Source of the DNA: Oscillospiraceae bacterium
GTDB taxonomy: Bacteria; Bacillota; Clostridia; Oscillospirales; Oscillospiraceae
DNA length: 64,000 nt
NCBI GenBank assembly: GCA_017458065.1
Contig: JAFTGD010000042.1
Coordinates: forward strand, 208,896 to 272,895
Direction of reading: 5' to 3'
Shown here: piece by piece, positions 56,598-64,000 of the stretch
Layout: each line of letters opens with the position of its first letter
Numbering within the stretch: position 1 is the stretch's first letter
The notes under the pieces: generated by a model
What the model was told of the DNA's origin: nothing
Database searches by the model: none
The model's input: only the letters and a program-made list of their open reading frames with translations
Position numbers and translations under genes: made by a program

Positions 56598-56801
56598 TCA
56601 GTCAAAATAACGGCGGTATAGGTTGTACACGTGAGGGTCAAGCTCGCGGCGGACATTGATGCGGTGATCGTGGATACTCTGGGCAATGCTCTGCCGAAGC
56701 TTGTCGTAGTCCTCTGTCCGATGAAGACGATACTGGGGCTGGAGTCTGGACAGATTCTCAATCTGGCGGTTCAGGGTGCGAATAACGCTTTCGCGTTCCA
56801 T
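56598..56801 (-). CDS. Small hypothetical protein
   Basis: A 67-residue basic protein, mainly helical: MERESVIRTLNRQIENLSRL, then a stretch with several Tyr and Arg, ending HVYNLYRRYFD. GGAG lies 8 bases before the ATG, and a terminator follows the stop, so it is probably expressed. No family is recognised. A role beside the UvrX/YolD pair is possible but unsupported. Confidence 0.55.
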   Translation of the reverse strand: MERESVIRTLNRQIENLSRLQPQYRLHRTEDYDKLRQSIAQSIHDHRINVRRELDPHVYNLYRRYFD

Positions 56802-57053
56802 AAAAACACTCCATACGATCAGTTTGGCTTCATAACAGTTTTCATCCCCGCCTTGCTTTTCCCCGCCTGTTCCCCCCTTCCAAAAGCAGATCTCAGCGGA
56901 ACTTTTTCCTGTTTATAGCATAACACAGGATGCGCAGGGCGGCAAGGACCAGAAAATAAAGTTTTTGTAAACATATATGCCCGATACGAGCTTGAAAAGG
57001 GCAAAAAACATCAAAACTTTGAACTTTTCAGCAAAAACGGAACGGAAGCTCCC
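56802..57053. other. Intergenic stretch without a recognised gene
   Basis: About 250 bases of AT-rich sequence between two minus-strand genes. It includes CTTTGAACTTTTCAGCAAAAAC (in two parts, 57019-57040), which partly repeats the text GAACTTTTCAACAAAAAA near 50512. Nothing else stands out. Confidence 0.4.
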
Positions 57054-58025
57054 TCAGCGGTCGTCCTGCTCGTAGCGTTTCTTCAGCACGCGGTATTCCT
57101 TCCGGTCGATCAGACCGTTGCGCAGCCATTCGTCCAGCTGCGCGATGCGGGTCCGCTTGTCCCGCTGGAAGTGGTCCTCTTTGGAGTAGTCCAGGGCGAT
57201 CACGGGCTCCTGCCGCCGTCCGGACGGAGGCGCCGCGGGTCTCCGGGGTGCGCTGCTTTGCTGCGGCGCCGCCCTTCCGCGGCCCTTCTTCCCGGGGATG
57301 GCCGCGCGGATGGTCCGGAACAGGAAGAACAGCACCAGGAAGAAGGCCCCCGCGGGCAGGGCCGCCTCCAGCACTTCCAGGACACGGCTGATGATATCGT
57401 CGTCGTCCGGGGACGCGGGCGGCTCCGGGGTGGGTACGGGCGTCGGCGTCGCAGTGGGAGTCGGCAGATCGCCGGCGATGGCGTCCTGCAGCAGGTCGTC
57501 GTAGGCGGCGGTCTGGTTCATGGTTGTGTGCCCCTGGTAAGTGCGGACGTTCCTCCTGCCGAAGACGTTGGTGAGGACCATCTCTCCCCTGTTGGTGATT
57601 TGTCCGGGGATGCGGGCCACGACGTCGAGGTCCTCGGCGCCCTCATAGAGGTAGGTGTCGTCCTGGATCAAGCTTCCCTCGTTGTACAGCGCCCCTTCGA
57701 TCTCTATCGCCTGGGTCAGGACCTGCGCCCCTTCGGAGACGGTCATCGTGACGCCCTCCGGGACCCTGAACCGGCAGAATACGACGGAGGTCCCGCCGTG
57801 GATCGTCAGGTCCTCTTCAATGACGACCGGATCCGACGTTTCGCAGAACAGAATCAGCTCCGTGGCGTCTTTCGCCTGCGCGCAGAGGTCCCGCAGCTCC
57901 TCAAAGCCGGAGAACAGGAGCACTCCCTCCGCTGTCTCTGCCCGGCTCTGCACAGGCAGCGCGAAAGCCGCCAGCAGCACAACCAGCAGCACGCAGACCG
58001 TGCGTTTTATGAGCGATCTCTTCAT
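57054..58025 (-). CDS. Exported membrane protein with a C-terminal SHOCT-like segment
   Basis: A 323-residue protein. A signal peptide (KRTVCVLLVVLLAAFALPVQSRA) is followed by an extracellular domain of about 150 residues with beta-helix-like pattern (VVIEEDLTIHGGTSVVF; GVTMTVSEGAQVLTQAIEIEGALYNEGSL). Then come a PT-rich linker, a transmembrane helix (ALPAGAFFLVLFFLF), a basic cytoplasmic part, and a SHOCT-like end (AQLDEWLRNGLIDRKEYRVLKKRYE). The function is unknown. The ATG at 58025 has GGGAGGG upstream. Confidence 0.75.
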   Translation of the reverse strand: MKRSLIKRTVCVLLVVLLAAFALPVQSRAETAEGVLLFSGFEELRDLCAQAKDATELILFCETSDPVVIEEDLTIHGGTSVVFCRFRVPEGVTMTVSEGAQVLTQAIEIEGALYNEGSLIQDDTYLYEGAEDLDVVARIPGQITNRGEMVLTNVFGRRNVRTYQGHTTMNQTAAYDDLLQDAIAGDLPTPTATPTPVPTPEPPASPDDDDIISRVLEVLEAALPAGAFFLVLFFLFRTIRAAIPGKKGRGRAAPQQSSAPRRPAAPPSGRRQEPVIALDYSKEDHFQRDKRTRIAQLDEWLRNGLIDRKEYRVLKKRYEQDDR

Positions 58026-58246
58026 TCCCGATCCCTCCCCTTGGTCGATCATTCCTGCAGTTTTTTCCTGGTTTTGAGAATACGCTATCCGGCGGGAAAA
58101 TGCAAGCACGAATGTTTTCCCTGCAATGACGGGACAGATGGCGCTATGGTCTTGCAGGATTCACGCTTTTCTGCTAAACTTTATCCTTGAACGGGTCCTG
58201 CAGGGGACCTGAAAACGGAAAAACACATGACAGGAGAGAAGAGAGC

Positions 58247-59746
58247 ATGAACACGACAGCAGAACACAAGATCAGCGGCCGAACGCCGAGCTACGGCTTC
58301 TTCAGCCGGCTGTTCTACGGCATCGGCGAGTTCTTCGGCGGCGGGTGCTTCGTCATCGTCAACTCGTTTTACGCGGTATTCCTCACCAAGGCGCTCGGCA
58401 TGCCCCCGGCGCTGGCGGGCACCATCCCGATGGTCGGCAAGATCTGGGACGCGATCACAGACCCGATCATGGGCAACATCACAGACCGGACGCGCTCCCG
58501 CTTCGGGCCGAAGCGCTTTTATATCCTGATCGGCAGCATCATCTCGGCGGTGACCTTCGTCCTGATGTGGCTGCGGGTCTCCACCCCGTCGGTCGCGGTG
58601 ATGTATGTCTTCTACATCGTCACCTACTGCCTGTTCAGCACGGGCTTCACGATCTTCTCGGTCCCGTACAGCGGGCTGCTGCCGGATATGATGGACGACT
58701 ACACCATGCGGTCGAAGTTCTCCAACATGCGCATGGTGTGGTCGACGCTCGGCGCCATGGTCTGCGGCATTGTCCCGACATTCATGATCAAGGACAACCT
58801 GAACCCTGCCGCCTATATGCGCTGCGCGCTGCTGTTCGGGGTGCTGTTCTTCCTGACCTCGATCGCGGTTTTCTTCGGCACCTGGGAAAAGCAGAAAGAG
58901 CCGATCCGCTCCTCCCTGAAGGAGAGCTTCCCGCAGGCAGTCAGCGTGTTCCGCAACCGCTCCTTCCGCCTGTTCCTCGGGCTGTACCTGTTCGGGCAGT
59001 GCGGGATGGACTTCATCTCGGGCATGGCCGTTTACTATGTCGACGACGTGCTGGACGGCTACCAGAACGGCTACTTCACGTATATCATGGCGGTGCTGAT
59101 GATCTCGCAGCTGATCGGCATGGCGGTCTTCGGGCCGATCATGAGCCGCACATCCAAGAAGCAGGCCATCATGATCGGCGCGCCCGTGCGTCTGATCGGC
59201 ATCCTGGGCCTCTATTTCTTCTCCCACGAGGGGGCGAATCTGATCCCGATCCTGTGCCTTACGGCGCTGGTCGGCTTCGGCAACGCGGGCTCGCTGACGG
59301 GCATCTTTGCCATCATGGCGGATATGACGGATGTGGACGAGCTCATCACCTCCATGCGCCGGCCCGGCGTGGTCTCCAGCATGGCGACCTTCATCCGCAA
59401 GGTGTCCTCCGGCCTGTCCGCGGCGCTGATCGGCTTCCTGCTGGCGGCAGTCGGCTATGACGAGGTGCTCGCCAACACGGGCGTCAGACAGTCCGTGTTC
59501 ACACAGCGGGGCATCGCGCTCATCTTTGTCCTCGCCCCGGCGATCCTGAGCTTTTTGCTGATCGTCGTGAACCTCTTCTTCCCGATCACGGGGAAGGAGT
59601 TCGACATGGTGCAGAAGGACATCGCCCGCAGAAAGGGCGAGGAAGCCGGCGCCGCCACCGAGGACGAGAAGCAGGCCCTCGAAAAAGTGACCGGTTTTGC
59701 CTACGGCGCGCTGTGGAACCCGGCCAACGCGGGCATGAAAAACTAA
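58247..59746 (+). CDS. GPH-family sugar symporter
   Basis: A 499-residue membrane protein with about twelve helices. LFYGIGEFFGGGCFVIVNSFYAVFLTKALG and MVGKIWDAITDPIMGNITDRTRSRFGPKR are the GPH signatures. It is a second member in the window and only moderately like that at 7399. It is followed by a methyltransferase remnant and a MerR gene, so no sugar enzyme marks its substrate. The ATG at 58247 has AGGAG upstream. Confidence 0.87.
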   Translation: MNTTAEHKISGRTPSYGFFSRLFYGIGEFFGGGCFVIVNSFYAVFLTKALGMPPALAGTIPMVGKIWDAITDPIMGNITDRTRSRFGPKRFYILIGSIISAVTFVLMWLRVSTPSVAVMYVFYIVTYCLFSTGFTIFSVPYSGLLPDMMDDYTMRSKFSNMRMVWSTLGAMVCGIVPTFMIKDNLNPAAYMRCALLFGVLFFLTSIAVFFGTWEKQKEPIRSSLKESFPQAVSVFRNRSFRLFLGLYLFGQCGMDFISGMAVYYVDDVLDGYQNGYFTYIMAVLMISQLIGMAVFGPIMSRTSKKQAIMIGAPVRLIGILGLYFFSHEGANLIPILCLTALVGFGNAGSLTGIFAIMADMTDVDELITSMRRPGVVSSMATFIRKVSSGLSAALIGFLLAAVGYDEVLANTGVRQSVFTQRGIALIFVLAPAILSFLLIVVNLFFPITGKEFDMVQKDIARRKGEEAGAATEDEKQALEKVTGFAYGALWNPANAGMKN

Positions 59747-59816
59747 AGAATATCCCGTCTGAGAAGCCTGAAAAAGAAAGTTCGAAGAATATGGAACGAT
59801 CGAGGAGGAAACGATC

Positions 59817-60008
59817 ATGGCAACACCGCTGCAGAATATTCTGGATAAATACGGCATCATGGTGATCGACGGCTCCATGTCCACGGCGCTTGAGAACATG
59901 GGCCTTGATCTGAACCACCGGCTCTGGACGGCCAGAGCGCTCGCCGAGGCCCGTGAGAAATATCTTGCCATGAACAGGCCGGCTTCAATACCGAGGAAAC
60001 AGGCGTGA
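59817..60008 (+). pseudogene. N-terminal remnant of homocysteine S-methyltransferase
   Basis: A 63-codon frame whose first 50 residues (PLQNILDKYGIMVIDGSMSTALENMGLDLNHRLWTARAL in part) match the opening of MmuM-type homocysteine S-methyltransferases, normally about 300 residues. After about codon 52 the frame shifts and meets the MerR gene. GGAGG precedes the ATG, so it may still be translated. It lacks the zinc-binding cysteines and would be inactive. Confidence 0.7.
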
Positions 60009-60802
60009 AGGATTATTACACCATCGGCGAGACCGCAAAGCTGCTGGGGATATCCACCCAGACGCTGCGGTATTACGACCGGGAGAACATCCTCAGACCG
60101 GACTACATCAACGAAGAGACGGGTTACCGCTATTATTCCTACAAGCAGTTTCACATGATCGACCGCATCAAGTATCTGCAGGGCTTTGGCCTCTCGCTGG
60201 AGGAGCTCGGGATGATCATCCGGAAAGGGACTGCCGAGTATATGCTGGAGCGGCTCAGCGCCCGGAAGGAAGTGCTGCTCGAGCAGATCAGCCAGACGGT
60301 GGAGCAGATTAAGGACATCGACTGGTACATCCATTGCTTTACCTATACCGGCCCGGGCGGCGATCCCTCAGAATACTACCGCCTCCACCTGCCGGAGCGT
60401 TATGTGGTGGAAGTCCCCTGCGACCCGGAAGAACCGCTCAGCGATATGGAAATCCGCCTGGCCGAAAAGAAAGGGACGTCGCCCTACAGCGCACTGCCGT
60501 TCCGCCGCCAGTACGGATACCTCGTCCATATGGAAGATCTCGCCCGGGGGAAATTCCGCCCCAGCAGCTATTTTATTTTCACCAAATCCCGCCCGGACCA
60601 CGTCTGTCCGGACATCCGGGTGATCCCGGAGGGGGATTTTGTCTGCTTCCGCACTCCCCTTCTGAAGGAGTGCTGGGATGTACGGCAGCTCAACAGTTAC
60701 TTTACCGGTCTGCCGCACCGGGAACCGATCCTCGCTCTGGAATTTGAGGACAACCTGGTGGACTGGTCCGATGCCATGTACGAAGTGCAGATCATGATAT
60801 GA
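60005..60802 (+). CDS. MerR-family regulator with effector domain
   Basis: A 265-residue protein. The first 75 residues are a MerR winged helix (YYTIGETAKLLGISTQTLRYYDRENILRPDYINEETGYRYY), followed by a dimer coil and a GyrI-like effector domain (to residue 265) as in BmrR. It probably senses a hydrophobic compound or metabolite and twists its target promoter. The GTG start has GAGGAA upstream and overlaps the methyltransferase remnant by four bases. Confidence 0.88.
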   Translation: MKDYYTIGETAKLLGISTQTLRYYDRENILRPDYINEETGYRYYSYKQFHMIDRIKYLQGFGLSLEELGMIIRKGTAEYMLERLSARKEVLLEQISQTVEQIKDIDWYIHCFTYTGPGGDPSEYYRLHLPERYVVEVPCDPEEPLSDMEIRLAEKKGTSPYSALPFRRQYGYLVHMEDLARGKFRPSSYFIFTKSRPDHVCPDIRVIPEGDFVCFRTPLLKECWDVRQLNSYFTGLPHREPILALEFEDNLVDWSDAMYEVQIMI

Positions 60803-60807
60803 CAGCG

Positions 60808-60836
60808 GGAAACCTTATTTCAGGTATAAGGTTTCC
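60808..60836 (+). terminator. Hairpin after merR
   Basis: Perfect 11-bp stem GGAAACCTTAT (60808-60818) with ATAAGGTTTCC (60826-60836), 7-base loop, followed by TCTTCTCC. It is a weak terminator. Confidence 0.6.
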
Positions 60837-60901
60837 TCTTCTCCGCAGACCGGCCGTTATCGCCGTGCCTGCAAAAAACCAACCCGATTTTCGGAAAAAC
60901 A

Positions 60902-60934
60902 GCGCCGCTCGCAGGCATTTGCCCGGAGCGGCGC
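60902..60934 (+). terminator. Second hairpin between merR and the lyase gene
   Basis: Stem GCGCCGCTC (60902-60910) with GAGCGGCGC (60926-60934), inner GGCA/GCC pairing, followed by ATTTCTCTTT. Confidence 0.65.
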
Positions 60935-61002
60935 ATTTCTCTTTCGTGGAAGTGCCTAAAAACAGGGATTCAATTTTGTTAAAAAGTTCCACAGGTTTTT
61001 GC

Positions 61003-61031
61003 TTGACCTTGCTCCACCTATATTTTATAGA
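61003..61031 (+). promoter_or_regulatory. Promoter of the PLP lyase gene
   Basis: TTGACC (61003-61008), 17-base spacer, TATAGA (61026-61031). No riboswitch fold was recognised in the 88-base leader. Confidence 0.7.
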
Positions 61032-61119
61032 ATGAAATTGAAAGCAAAATCAAACATTTATCAAACAAGCGCGACAGCAGACAGAACCCATCCAACAAAC
61101 ACAGACGGAGGAGAGAATC

Positions 61120-62304
61120 ATGGCCTACAGACTTGACACAGAAGTGCTCTATCAGGGCACGACCCCGCAGGGCATTATCCGCAATCCTGAGACCCCCGCC
61201 ATCTATCCGGCAAGCGCGTACATCCTCGACGACATGGAGGATTATGTTTTTGCGGACAAGGGCGGCAGATACTACTACAACAGATCGGCCAATCCCAACC
61301 GGGACGAGCTCGGCGCGGCAATATCCTTCCTGGAGAAGGGAGAAAAGACCCTGATCTGCTCTTCCGGCATGGCGGCGATCTCCACGGTCCTGCTCTCTCT
61401 GCTGCAGAGCGGGGACCATGTCGTGATGAGCAAAGCCATCTACGGCGAGACCATCGAGCTTGCACAGATGATCCTTCCGGGCTTCGGCATTGAGGTCAGC
61501 TTTGCGGATTTCACCGATCCGGAGGCGGTGAGGAAAGCGGTACAGAAGAACACAAAGATGTTCTATACCGAGATCATTGCCAATCCCCTGACCCTGGTCA
61601 CGGACCTGGAAGCCGTGACGGCCATTGCTCGGGAGAAGGGCATTCTCACCGTGGTTGACAGCACCTTCACCACGCCTTTCGTTTACCGGCCTCTGGAGCA
61701 CGGCGCCGACCTGGTCCTGCACAGCATGACCAAGTATTTCGGCGGGCACAGCGATATCACGGGCGGCTGCGTGACCGCCTCCGCGGAGCTGATCGATCGG
61801 ATCTATCCCAAATATCTGCTGTTGGGCTGCTGTCTCGATCCCGTCAGCTCCTGGATGACCCTGCGCTCCGTTAAGACCATGAGCATGAGAGTCCGCGCCC
61901 AGAATCAGAACGCCATGCTCATTGCGCGGGCTTTGGCGCAGGACCCGCATGTGAAAGCGGTTTACCACCCGAGTCTGCCGGAGCATCCGCATCATGAGCT
62001 GGCATCCAGGATGTTCGACACAGACTACGGCTATGGCGCCATGCTGAGCTTCCGTCTGGAGGACGACCATGAAAAGGTCGCCGTATTTATGAAGCATTTG
62101 AAGCTGATCTGCTACCTGGGGACCCTGGGCGGCATCCGTACCACATTCACGCACCCCAGAACCGCGTTTGTCAACAACTTCTCCGGGGAAGAGCTGGACC
62201 GCATGGGCCTGGCGGAAGGCCTGGTCCGCATCTCGGTCGGAGCGGAGGACAGCCGCGACCTGATCGCAGACCTCCTGCAGGCGCTCGCCGCCATGGACGC
62301 CTGA
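61120..62304 (+). CDS. Transsulfuration-family PLP enzyme (cystathionine/methionine gamma-lyase type)
   Basis: A 394-residue fold-type I PLP enzyme. The cofactor lysine is in LVLHSMTKYFGGHSDITGG, the phosphate-binding region is CSSGMAAISTVLL, and the aspartate pairing with the ring is in VVDSTFTTPF. The family covers cystathionine gamma-lyase, cystathionine gamma-synthase and methionine gamma-lyase; the sequence alone does not choose. It is cotranscribed with a YkvI-type transporter gene 63 bases downstream. Confidence 0.87.
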   Translation: MAYRLDTEVLYQGTTPQGIIRNPETPAIYPASAYILDDMEDYVFADKGGRYYYNRSANPNRDELGAAISFLEKGEKTLICSSGMAAISTVLLSLLQSGDHVVMSKAIYGETIELAQMILPGFGIEVSFADFTDPEAVRKAVQKNTKMFYTEIIANPLTLVTDLEAVTAIAREKGILTVVDSTFTTPFVYRPLEHGADLVLHSMTKYFGGHSDITGGCVTASAELIDRIYPKYLLLGCCLDPVSSWMTLRSVKTMSMRVRAQNQNAMLIARALAQDPHVKAVYHPSLPEHPHHELASRMFDTDYGYGAMLSFRLEDDHEKVAVFMKHLKLICYLGTLGGIRTTFTHPRTAFVNNFSGEELDRMGLAEGLVRISVGAEDSRDLIADLLQALAAMDA

Positions 62305-62367
62305 CCGCAATTGCGCTCCCGATTCATCAGAATCATCAAATATAAAAAACAGAAAAAGGAGAAAGAC

Positions 62368-63462
62368 ATGAGCAAAAAGATCAACTGGAAATCCGTATTC
62401 ACCGTCATGGGCGCGATCCTCGCCTTCAACATCGGCACCGGCTTTGCCACCGGGCAGGAAGTCATGCAGTACTTCTCTGTCTTTGGCTGGTGGTCCATCC
62501 TGACCGGCGTCGCCTTTGCCGCCACCATGGCGATCGGCATCTACTGCTTCGCCGCCGCGTCCGAAAAGCACAATCTCACAAGCGGCGAACAGGTCCTCAA
62601 ATACTACCTGGGTGATGTGCTCGGGACCGTCATCAATTACTTCTACATCTTTTATCTCTATATGTGCGTCATCGTCATGTACTCCGGCGCTGCCTCTGCC
62701 CTGAACGAGCAGTACGGCGCTCCCCTTTGGGTCGGCGCCGCGGTCATCGCCGGTCTCTGCTGCATCACAAGCCTCTTCGGCCTGAAGAATATTGTCAACA
62801 TCATCAGCAAAATCGGTCCCGTCCTGATTCTCATCGCGCTGGGCATCTCGCTGATCGCGCTCATCCAGGGCATTGTCAGCGGCAGCCTGAGCGAAGGCGC
62901 AAAACTGGTCGCCGCAGGCGAGATCGAGCACATGAAGGCCTCCAACAGCTGGCTCATCGCGGGCATCATCCTGGCCACCAGCACGATCCTGTGGTATCCG
63001 AACTTCGCAGTCGAACTCAAACAGGAGCACAGCATGAAGGACCTGATGATCGGCCAGACCATCGGCAACAGCCTGGTCGGCGCGGTGGAAGTCGTCATGG
63101 GCCTGGCAATGGTCGCGAATATCGCCGCCGTTGCGGAGCTGGACGTCCCCTTCCTCTATATCGCAAGCAGAATGTTCTCCGGCTTCGGCTCGATCTACGC
63201 CATCATGATCTTTGCGGCGCTCTATACCACCACCTGCCCCCTGCTCTGGTCCTCCATCTCTCCCTTTGCGAAAGACGGCACGCCCAAGTACAAGATCCTC
63301 ATCGTGGCCGGCACGGTGATCGGCTTCATCGTCGCGATGCTGGTGCCCTACGATATCATCATGAACTATGTGTGGGTCATCTCCGGCTGGGTCGGCCTCG
63401 GCGTCACGGTGATCATGATCGTCCGTGTGATCTACGACCGCATCAAAGACGGCAGAAACTGA
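62368..63462 (+). CDS. YkvI-type membrane transporter
   Basis: A 364-residue polytopic protein with about ten helices. SVFTVMGAILAFNIGTGFATGQEVMQYF is the YkvI opening, with an unwound glycine-rich first helix as in LeuT-fold carriers. It probably moves an amino acid or related compound. Cotranscription with a transsulfuration enzyme hints at a sulfur amino acid, which is inference. The ATG at 62368 has AAAGGAG upstream. Confidence 0.82.
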   Translation: MSKKINWKSVFTVMGAILAFNIGTGFATGQEVMQYFSVFGWWSILTGVAFAATMAIGIYCFAAASEKHNLTSGEQVLKYYLGDVLGTVINYFYIFYLYMCVIVMYSGAASALNEQYGAPLWVGAAVIAGLCCITSLFGLKNIVNIISKIGPVLILIALGISLIALIQGIVSGSLSEGAKLVAAGEIEHMKASNSWLIAGIILATSTILWYPNFAVELKQEHSMKDLMIGQTIGNSLVGAVEVVMGLAMVANIAAVAELDVPFLYIASRMFSGFGSIYAIMIFAALYTTTCPLLWSSISPFAKDGTPKYKILIVAGTVIGFIVAMLVPYDIIMNYVWVISGWVGLGVTVIMIVRVIYDRIKDGRN

Positions 63463-63486
63463 AGAACAGAATCTGTCACAACATCT

Positions 63487-63520
63487 GCTTCCGGCATCGT
63501 GTGGTGCCGGAAGCTTTTTT
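63487..63520 (+). terminator. Terminator of the lyase-transporter operon
   Basis: Perfect 10-bp stem GCTTCCGGCA (63487-63496) with TGCCGGAAGC (63505-63514), 8-base loop, then TTTTTT. The 220 bases that follow to 63741 show no clear gene or promoter. Confidence 0.88.
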
Positions 63521-63741
63521 AACGGACAGGGAAGCAAAACGACCGAGGGCAGTTTTGGGACAGCATTTGGGGGAAATGGAGTCAGAAACCGAGCCGGAAA
63601 CTAAAGAATTTCCCAAGAATCATAAGTTTTCTTAACTTCGCTTGTAATTTCCTCCGCCGAGTAGTACGATTCAGCCAGATGGAAGAGAACCGTATCCGGC
63701 AGCCGGAATCCCGCCGTGCTGCCAGACAGGAGGGAATGAAA

Positions 63742-64000
63742 ATGAAGCGTAAAATCCTGCTTACCGCAGTCGTCTGCGTGCTCATGCTGCTGACGGCCTG
63801 CGGCTCCCGAAGCGGGAGGCAGAACCCGGCTGCGACCCCGACCTCGCCCGGCCTGCTGCTGACGATGGAACCGACCACGCCGACTCCCGCGCCGACCGCG
63901 CCTGCGGCGTCACCGGCGGCAACCGCATCGCCGCTGCCCTCGACGATCCCGATGCCGGCCCCCTCGGTAAGCCCGACGCCCGCGCCGGTCCCGACCGCCA
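63742..64000 (+). CDS. PT-rich lipoprotein, cut by the window edge
   Basis: An open frame running off the window: MKRKILLTAVVCVLMLLTAC is a lipoprotein signal with lipobox LTAC. The next 65 residues are Pro, Thr, Ala and Ser rich, a flexible linker that holds a domain away from the membrane. The domain itself is beyond the edge. AGGAGG lies 8 bases before this ATG; an ATG two codons earlier is too close to it. The function is unknown. Confidence 0.75.
   Translation, partial: MKRKILLTAVVCVLMLLTACGSRSGRQNPAATPTSPGLLLTMEPTTPTPAPTAPAASPAATASPLPSTIPMPAPSVSPTPAPVPTA

Noticed and set aside
61032-61119. Possible SAM-type riboswitch before the PLP lyase
   Set aside because: The 88-base leader lacks the conserved core and a terminator hairpin after the promoter.

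Overview
The window is a chromosomal segment around the replication origin of a Gram-positive, moderately high-GC member of the Clostridia, most like the gut Oscillospirales. This rests on three things: the gene order dnaA-dnaN-S4-recF-remB-gyrB-gyrA, consensus sigma-A promoters with strong Shine-Dalgarno sites, and proteins of Firmicutes type (RemB, YolD/UvrX, GPH sugar symporters, PT-rich lipoproteins). No rRNA, tRNA, CRISPR array or complete insertion sequence was found.

Layout. 0-4.5 kb: an AgrA/AgrC-like two-component pair, an AT-richer toxin-antitoxin cassette flanked by imperfect direct repeats, and a Fic protein gene behind a promoter with an inverted-repeat operator. 4.6-13.2 kb (minus strand): a SIMPL-domain secreted protein, then a carbohydrate locus with a histidine phosphatase, a GH43 enzyme fused to an AraC DNA-binding domain, a GH5 glucanase-like enzyme, a GPH symporter and a GH42 beta-galactosidase. 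13.4-16.4 kb: a LysR regulator divergent from a secreted FMN/FAD reductase of the fumarate/urocanate reductase type. 16.6-20.1 kb: an M3 oligopeptidase, a TtcA-like PP-loop protein and TcdA. 20.3-30.0 kb (minus strand): a sugar-acid catabolic locus with a dehydratase, two KDG-kinase-like genes (one frameshifted), KDPG aldolase, a 2-hydroxyacid dehydrogenase, a complete TRAP transporter and a FadR-type regulator. 30.3-31.6 kb: a DUF4143 ATPase.

31.7-50.2 kb is the origin block, all on the minus strand: a parvulin-like foldase, mfd, a GNAT protein, rnhA, gyrA, gyrB, remB, recF, an S4 protein, dnaN, dnaA, mscL, serS, parB and parA. The dnaN-dnaA gap (44.89-45.13 kb) looks like a full basal unwinding system: an AT-rich element, a DnaA-trio-like run, then a cluster of boxes reading TGTCGAAAA instead of TGTGGATAA/TGTGGAAAA. 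The DnaA helix-turn-helix carries GRNHTT where GRDHTT is usual. Four perfect parS sites lie at 50.25-50.41 kb, where gene direction switches, and a fifth is at 53.29 kb.

50.6-64 kb, mostly plus strand: rpsT, a lipid kinase, asnS, a phosphodiester-glycosidase-like protein, a UvrX-type Y-family polymerase with its YolD partner, a small unknown gene and a SHOCT-domain membrane protein (both minus strand), a second GPH symporter, a remnant of homocysteine methyltransferase, a MerR regulator, a transsulfuration-type PLP lyase, a YkvI-type transporter, and the start of a PT-rich lipoprotein cut by the window edge.

Start codons were moved inward wherever the Shine-Dalgarno or promoter position required it. 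Family names come from motif recognition alone; no database search was run.
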